This document shows, piece after piece, positions 4,716 through 8,562 of a stretch of 8,562 bases of DNA. The translations under genes were made by a program, and so were the position numbers. Origin of the DNA: Lachnospiraceae bacterium (GTDB taxonomy: Bacteria > Bacillota > Clostridia > Lachnospirales > Lachnospiraceae); contig JAILIO010000149.1 in assembly GCA_024695225.1 (NCBI GenBank), forward strand, positions 1-8,562. Reading direction: 5' to 3'. Numbering within the stretch: the first letter of the stretch is position 1; each line of letters opens with the position of its first letter. The notes beneath the pieces are model-generated. The model saw only the letters and a list, made by a program, of their open reading frames with translations, was not told where the DNA came from and made no database searches.

Positions 4716-6914
4716 ATGAAAGCTATACTTATTGCAGAAAAACCATCTCTCATGAGAGAGATCAGATCGGCCTACAACGAGAGCAGGTCCCAGGTGCCCA
4801 TGGATATAGATTTCCTGGCCCAGGCGGGACACCTGATAGGCCTTGTGATGCCCGGAGATGCGGACCCGAAATACAAGAGGTGGAGCCTTTCAACCCTGCC
4901 CATAACAGTGGACTACACTTATCACATACTGTCAGGCAAGGAAAAACTGGTGAAGGACATAAAGGATGCGGTTCACAGCGGAAATTATGACATCGTGATC
5001 CATGCCGGGGATCCGGATCAGGAAGGAGAGCTTCTGGTCCGGGAAACCCTTGAGTTTGTGGGAAATCCCCTGCCGGTAAAGCGTTTTTGGTCAAACGACA
5101 TAACCCATCCTGCGATAATAAAGGCGCTGAATTCCATGAAGGATGACAGTGACTACAACAGTCTATATGGGGCTGCTCTGACCAGACAGCACGCCGATTA
5201 TGAATTCGGACTGAATGTAACCAGGGCGGCCACGGTGAAAATGGGCGAAGTTTACAGGCTTGGCAGGGTCAAAGCTCCCATCATCCGAATGATCGTGGAC
5301 AGGGAGAGGGCCATAAGGGATTTCACCGAAAAGACCACCTACAAGAAGCATTTTGTATATCAGAAAGCCGATTTCACCTGTGAAAAGGAGTACGACGAGG
5401 AGAGCAAGGCTATGCCGTCTCCTGTGCCTGCTTTCTGTACGGTCATTGAATTCAAGGATCAGGTGAAGGATACCAAGGCTCCCAAGCTGTTTAAACTGTC
5501 CACCCTCCAGGTGGAGGCCCACAAGGAACTGAAGTTCCAGGCGGCAAAGACACTGTCGGTATTGCAGAGGCTTTATGAAAAGCAGCTCACCAGCTATCCC
5601 CGTTCGGATTGTGAGTATATCTCGGGAAATACGAATCTGACTGAAATAGTCAAAGGAGCTGCGGCCATCACTTCAACGGATACTGCACTCCTCACCCGGG
5701 GCGTAAAAGCGGTGCTTTCCGACAAGACATATGTAAATGACAAAGCGATAGCAAAGGAAGGGCATACCGCCATCATTCCCACCGGGAAGACCGGCAGTAT
5801 GGATCAGGATGAACAGAAGCTTTATGCTCTCATAGCCAGAAGGTTCCTTGCGATGTTCGCATCCCCCAAAAAGACAAGACATCTGTCTGCAAAAGCCCTT
5901 GAGGGAGACGGGAAGGACTGCAGTGATGTCTATATCTACAAGGCAGCAAAAACCCTGGAACCGGGTTTTGAGGCGGTGCTTCATCCCGGGAAGAAGGAGA
6001 AAGAAGAGGTGCTGCTGGACCTTGTCAAGGGACAGAAACTGGAACCGGTGACTTTCTCTCCCAAGGAATGCGTCAGCAAGCCTCCTGCCAGGTACAACGA
6101 CGGTTCACTCATAAAGGCCTTGGACAACCCGGAGGATTATCGGGATGAAAACGGCAGCAAGATAAATTATCAGATAGGCACTCCCGCCACTCGCGCAAAC
6201 ATCATAGAAGAATGCGTAAAATGCGGATATTTTAAGAGGGTAAAGGGTGTTTTCTATGCGGAACCAAAAGCTGAGTTTGTCATAGACAAGATCGGAGATA
6301 CCATCTTGTTTGATGTGACCACTTCCGGTCAGTGGGAACAGAGCCTGGATAACGTTAGAAACGGCGAAAATGAGGCTTTGGAAGTGGAAAAGAAACTCAA
6401 GGAGCAGTGTGACAGGGTAACCCTTGATATAGCAGGACGTGACCTGGGGGGAGGACCTGATGAAAGCGCCAAAAACAGCGTTGTAGGCAAGTGTCCCAAA
6501 TGTGGCAGTGATGTCATTTACGGGCAGTACGGGGCGTATTGCTCAGGAAAATGCGGATGCACCATGAGCAAAGCATTTGGAAGAAAACTGAACCCCCAAC
6601 AGGCAACTGACATCCTTGCCGGCAAAAAAGTATTACTCAAAGGCTTAAGATCAAGGAATGGGAAAAACTATGACATGTATGTCAGGATGGTCGGCACAGA
6701 GCCATATGACTATGTGGACAAGAAAGGCAACAGAGTTCAGGGTGTAGGTATAAAATACGAGACTTCATTTCCAAATAATGGCGGGAATGGCAGCAAGAAC
6801 CGCCAAAGATCAGGAAATGCGGAAAGTACGGCCCCGGGTGGTTCAACTGATACAACCCCGGGTGATGTTGATGGCACACCTTCGGGTGATCCCGGTGTGG
6901 AAAACCCGAGGTGA
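4716..6914 (+). CDS. topB: DNA topoisomerase III (type IA)
   Basis: This is a 732-residue type IA topoisomerase, which cuts one DNA strand through a tyrosine-phosphate link and relaxes or decatenates DNA. The Toprim domain opens MKAILIAEKPS with catalytic Glu8 and holds the acidic triad AGDPDQEGELL (Asp99, Asp101, Glu103). The active-site tyrosine is Tyr294 in SYPRSDCEY, the form typical of topoisomerase III. A zinc ribbon follows with Cys593, Cys596, Cys609 and Cys613 (Cys615 adjacent). Next comes a 'FGRKLNPQQATDILAGKKVLLKG' type repeat like the Toprim_Crpt C-terminal module. Residues 684-732 are a Gly/Pro/Thr/Asp-rich disordered tail. The Toprim motif has Gln102 where Arg is usual (DPDREG). 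ATG 4716 is chosen because homologues begin at this MKxxIAEKPS block; an in-frame TTG at 4680 would add 12 unrelated residues. Copies of this enzyme often sit on conjugative elements, but no such genes are present here. The next gene lies 39 bases downstream. Confidence 0.93.
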   Translation: MKAILIAEKPSLMREIRSAYNESRSQVPMDIDFLAQAGHLIGLVMPGDADPKYKRWSLSTLPITVDYTYHILSGKEKLVKDIKDAVHSGNYDIVIHAGDPDQEGELLVRETLEFVGNPLPVKRFWSNDITHPAIIKALNSMKDDSDYNSLYGAALTRQHADYEFGLNVTRAATVKMGEVYRLGRVKAPIIRMIVDRERAIRDFTEKTTYKKHFVYQKADFTCEKEYDEESKAMPSPVPAFCTVIEFKDQVKDTKAPKLFKLSTLQVEAHKELKFQAAKTLSVLQRLYEKQLTSYPRSDCEYISGNTNLTEIVKGAAAITSTDTALLTRGVKAVLSDKTYVNDKAIAKEGHTAIIPTGKTGSMDQDEQKLYALIARRFLAMFASPKKTRHLSAKALEGDGKDCSDVYIYKAAKTLEPGFEAVLHPGKKEKEEVLLDLVKGQKLEPVTFSPKECVSKPPARYNDGSLIKALDNPEDYRDENGSKINYQIGTPATRANIIEECVKCGYFKRVKGVFYAEPKAEFVIDKIGDTILFDVTTSGQWEQSLDNVRNGENEALEVEKKLKEQCDRVTLDIAGRDLGGGPDESAKNSVVGKCPKCGSDVIYGQYGAYCSGKCGCTMSKAFGRKLNPQQATDILAGKKVLLKGLRSRNGKNYDMYVRMVGTEPYDYVDKKGNRVQGVGIKYETSFPNNGGNGSKNRQRSGNAESTAPGGSTDTTPGDVDGTPSGDPGVENPR

Positions 6915-6938
6915 CAACTGAAATCGGGATTTGAGATT

Positions 6939-6945
6939 AAGGAGG
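6939..6945 (+). promoter_or_regulatory. Ribosome binding site deciding the 6954 start
   Basis: AAGGAGG is 8 bases from ATG 6954 but only 2 bases from the in-frame ATG at 6948, so 6954 is the likely start. The resulting protein then begins MKKPVM, a normal signal-peptide N-terminus. Confidence 0.8.
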
Positions 6946-6953
6946 AGATGATC

Positions 6954-8273
6954 ATGAAAAAGCCTGTTATGAGATCGTTGATCTTAGGGATCACATTGTC
7001 CGCTTCGGTCGTTTTGGGGGCCTGCGGAGGCTCAAGTTCTTCGTCCTATTCATCCGACAGTTATTCGGGAGGATCATATAAGAATGCGGCCATGGAGGCT
7101 GACGGACTTATGTATGACTCTGCGGGATATGAAGCTGCAAATGAGGAAGCTTATGAGGAAGCCTACGATGCCGGATCGGGTTCGGAAAAGATCGAAGGAG
7201 ATGTCACTGATGATCTGGATGTGGCAGCAGTGGATCTTTCAAGGGAAAAGCTTGTCTATTCAGCCAGCCTCACAGTGGAGACCGTGGAGTATGACAATTC
7301 AAAGGCAGCCTTCAAGTCTCTTATGGAAAGCAACGGCGCAGTGATACAGAACGAATCTGAAAACAGCGACGCCATACTCACCGGTGGAGATTACACAAGC
7401 AATGCGGATGCGTTCAAAATGGGAGAAAGACATTACAATGCAACCGTCAGGGTTCCTTCAGAGAATTTCTATAGCTTTCTGAACGGACTGGGAGGAATAG
7501 GGGTTACAACCTCCATGTCATCAGATGTCCAGAATCTGACCCAGGAATACAGCGACATATCCGCCATACTTAAGGCGGACGAGGAAGAACTGAAGCAGCT
7601 GCACAAATGGCTGTCAGAGGCTGATAATGCGGAGGATATGACCACACTGTACCGCAGGATCACAGAGATACAGTCTGAGATAAACAAGTACAAGTCCAGG
7701 CTCAGGATGATCAACACCGATGTGGCATTCAGCACTGTGTCAGTCAGCCTGAGAGAGGTCATACAGTATTCCAAGGCAGTTGATCCCGTGGATGAGCTCA
7801 CATTCGGAAGAAGAGTGGCAAAGGCTGTTAAAGAGAGCATCGAAGCCTTTGCGGAGCTGATGGAAGGGCTGCTCATATTTGTCATACATATACTTCCCGA
7901 GGTGCTTTTGATAATCCTTATCATCTGCATCGTGCGCTGGTACAGGAAGAAACATCCCAAAAAGGAAAAGCCCGGTAAAGAGAAAAGGAAACTCTTTGGC
8001 AGGAATAAAAATGTAAATCCCAATGTGGTGCAGAATTATCCCGTACAGCCTGCAGATCCCGGACAGTCCGGCTACCCTGTACAGCCAGTGGATCCTGCAC
8101 AGCAAAACGGTCTTGTGCAGCCGGTGAACACTGCAGAGCCTGCAAACACAGTACAGCCTGCAAATTCCGGACAGCCGGTGGATCCCGCGCAGCCTGCAGA
8201 TCCCGGGAATGGGGGAAATGATGGGGCAGCAGACGGACAGAATGATTCGGGAAGTTCAGAAGACAAAAATTGA
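6954..8273 (+). CDS. DUF4349 lipoprotein with C-terminal membrane helix and Pro/Gln-rich tail
   Basis: From ATG 6954 this is 439 residues. A signal peptide ends in the lipobox VLGAC with Cys24 as lipid anchor. Residues 25-99 are a Ser/Gly/Tyr then Glu/Ala-rich linker. Residues 100-330 match DUF4349. The domain opens LVYSASLTVET, has the 'YNATVRVPSENF' strand near 161, a long helical coiled-coil stretch at about 195-254, and a transmembrane helix at about 306-327 followed by RWYRKK. The remaining tail (about 328-439) is basic at first. From residue 361 it becomes an imperfect repeat of VQP[A/V][D/N] units ending in a Gly/Asp/Ser-rich stretch. Lipid anchor outside, one helix and a cytoplasmic tail are the expected topology. 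The role of DUF4349 is not established. It lies 39 bases after the topoisomerase gene with no clear promoter between. Its stop overlaps the next start. Confidence 0.9.
   Translation: MKKPVMRSLILGITLSASVVLGACGGSSSSSYSSDSYSGGSYKNAAMEADGLMYDSAGYEAANEEAYEEAYDAGSGSEKIEGDVTDDLDVAAVDLSREKLVYSASLTVETVEYDNSKAAFKSLMESNGAVIQNESENSDAILTGGDYTSNADAFKMGERHYNATVRVPSENFYSFLNGLGGIGVTTSMSSDVQNLTQEYSDISAILKADEEELKQLHKWLSEADNAEDMTTLYRRITEIQSEINKYKSRLRMINTDVAFSTVSVSLREVIQYSKAVDPVDELTFGRRVAKAVKESIEAFAELMEGLLIFVIHILPEVLLIILIICIVRWYRKKHPKKEKPGKEKRKLFGRNKNVNPNVVQNYPVQPADPGQSGYPVQPVDPAQQNGLVQPVNTAEPANTVQPANSGQPVDPAQPADPGNGGNDGAADGQNDSGSSEDKN
8042..8211 (+). repeat. Imperfect in-frame repeats in the DUF4349 tail
   Basis: The stretch carries recurring GTACAGCCTGCA/GTACAGCCAGTG-like blocks joined to GATCCCGG or GATCCTGC. 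They encode VQPADPG, VQPVDPAQ, VQPVNTAE, VQPANSGQ and similar segments. The frame is kept throughout, so length change here would not disrupt the protein. Confidence 0.7.
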
Positions 8274-8562
8274 GATCCCTGTCTGATGAGATAAAAAAGG
8301 CTTTAGAGCGTGACACCGTGCCCATGCACATGCCGGGGCACAAGAGAAACTACGGCCTTACGGGAACTTTGGCAGAGCTTGATGTCACTGAACTCACTGA
8401 TACCGATGATCTCCATGACGCCCGGGGGATACTAAAGGATGCGATGGAGCGCACAGCATCCATGTATGGCGCCCTCAGGACATGGTATCTGGTAAACGGC
8501 TCCACCTGTGGGATACTTTCCGCCATAAGGGCGGCAGTGCCTGCAGGTGGAGAGGTGATATG
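8270..8562 (+). CDS. Orn/Lys/Arg-type PLP decarboxylase, N-terminal part
   Basis: The frame runs off the window end after 97 codons. The protein carries MHMPGHKRN at about residues 19-27, the signature opening of Gram-positive group III (fold type I, aspartate aminotransferase-like) amino acid decarboxylases such as B. subtilis SpeA and YaaO. It continues 'LDVTELTDTDDLHDARGILKDA' and 'WYLVNGSTCGIL', where NGST begins the PLP phosphate-binding loop. The catalytic lysine lies beyond the window. The likely start is TTG 8270, whose last two bases form part of the TGA stop of the DUF4349 gene (TTGA overlap), with GGAAG at 8249-8253 as a weak, distant ribosome site. Upstream in the same frame a stop occurs at 8243-8245. 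The first in-frame ATG (8324) is inside the conserved motif and too late. These enzymes make cadaverine, putrescine or agmatine; which substrate applies cannot be told here. Confidence 0.88.
   Translation, partial: MRSLSDEIKKALERDTVPMHMPGHKRNYGLTGTLAELDVTELTDTDDLHDARGILKDAMERTASMYGALRTWYLVNGSTCGILSAIRAAVPAGGEVI

Noticed and set aside
4483..4719. A 78-codon + strand frame with a repeated 12-residue block through the 36-base array
   Set aside because: The protein repeat is only a result of the 36-base period being a multiple of three. No ribosome site precedes it, and the outer repeat copies have indels that do not keep the frame.
4716..6914. Topoisomerase III as sign of an integrative conjugative element
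   Set aside because: No relaxase, integrase, type IV secretion gene or attachment site is visible, and the flanking genes look like ordinary chromosomal genes.
8318..8332. ATG at 8324 as start of the decarboxylase
   Set aside because: It falls inside the conserved MPGHKR opening block, and the frame upstream encodes the expected N-terminal helix back to TTG 8270.

Overview
The window looks like an ordinary chromosomal stretch of a Gram-positive anaerobe of the class Clostridia, most likely Lachnospiraceae. The reasons are strong AGGAGG-type ribosome sites, all genes on one strand, lipoprotein signal peptides with Firmicute-style lipoboxes, heavy use of ATA, AGA and AGG codons, and the families present (GHL10/DUF187, DUF4349, topoisomerase III, 'MPGHKR' decarboxylase). 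The taxon is inferred from style, not from a marker gene. There is no rRNA, tRNA, transposase, integrase or CRISPR array.

Layout, all on the + strand: (1) 1-573, the 3' end of a glycosyl hydrolase-like GHL10 protein. (2) 665-1855, a two-part lipoprotein behind its own good promoter (595-624). (3) 1947-2456, 2537-3709 and 3696-4229, a probable operon made of a four-helix membrane protein, a DUF6765-like soluble protein with an HxxxDxxxH putative metal site, and a six-helix DUF308/HdeD-like membrane protein whose start overlaps the previous stop. (4) 4230-4715, a 486-base gene-free region. (5) 4716-6914, topoisomerase III. (6) 6954-8273, a DUF4349 lipoprotein with a second membrane anchor and a Pro/Gln-rich tail. 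(7) 8270 to the window end, the start of an Orn/Lys/Arg-type decarboxylase, translationally overlapped with the DUF4349 gene.

The most unusual part is the gene-free region 4230-4715. It holds a 25-base tandem repeat with a TGACTGTCA palindrome, then a near-consensus promoter (4378-4406), then a hairpin followed by six T (4439-4467). After that comes a decaying array of about 36-base repeats with two nearly identical central copies, and finally a second promoter with the same -35 hexamer. The -10 of that second promoter sits seven bases before the topoisomerase ATG, which suggests a leaderless transcript. Whether this is a regulatory leader, an operator array or neutral repeat expansion cannot be decided from the sequence alone.

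No clearly new defence, mobile or biosynthetic system is visible. The functions of the 665-1855, 1947-2456, 2537-3709 and 3696-4229 products are unknown, and only general roles can be offered.
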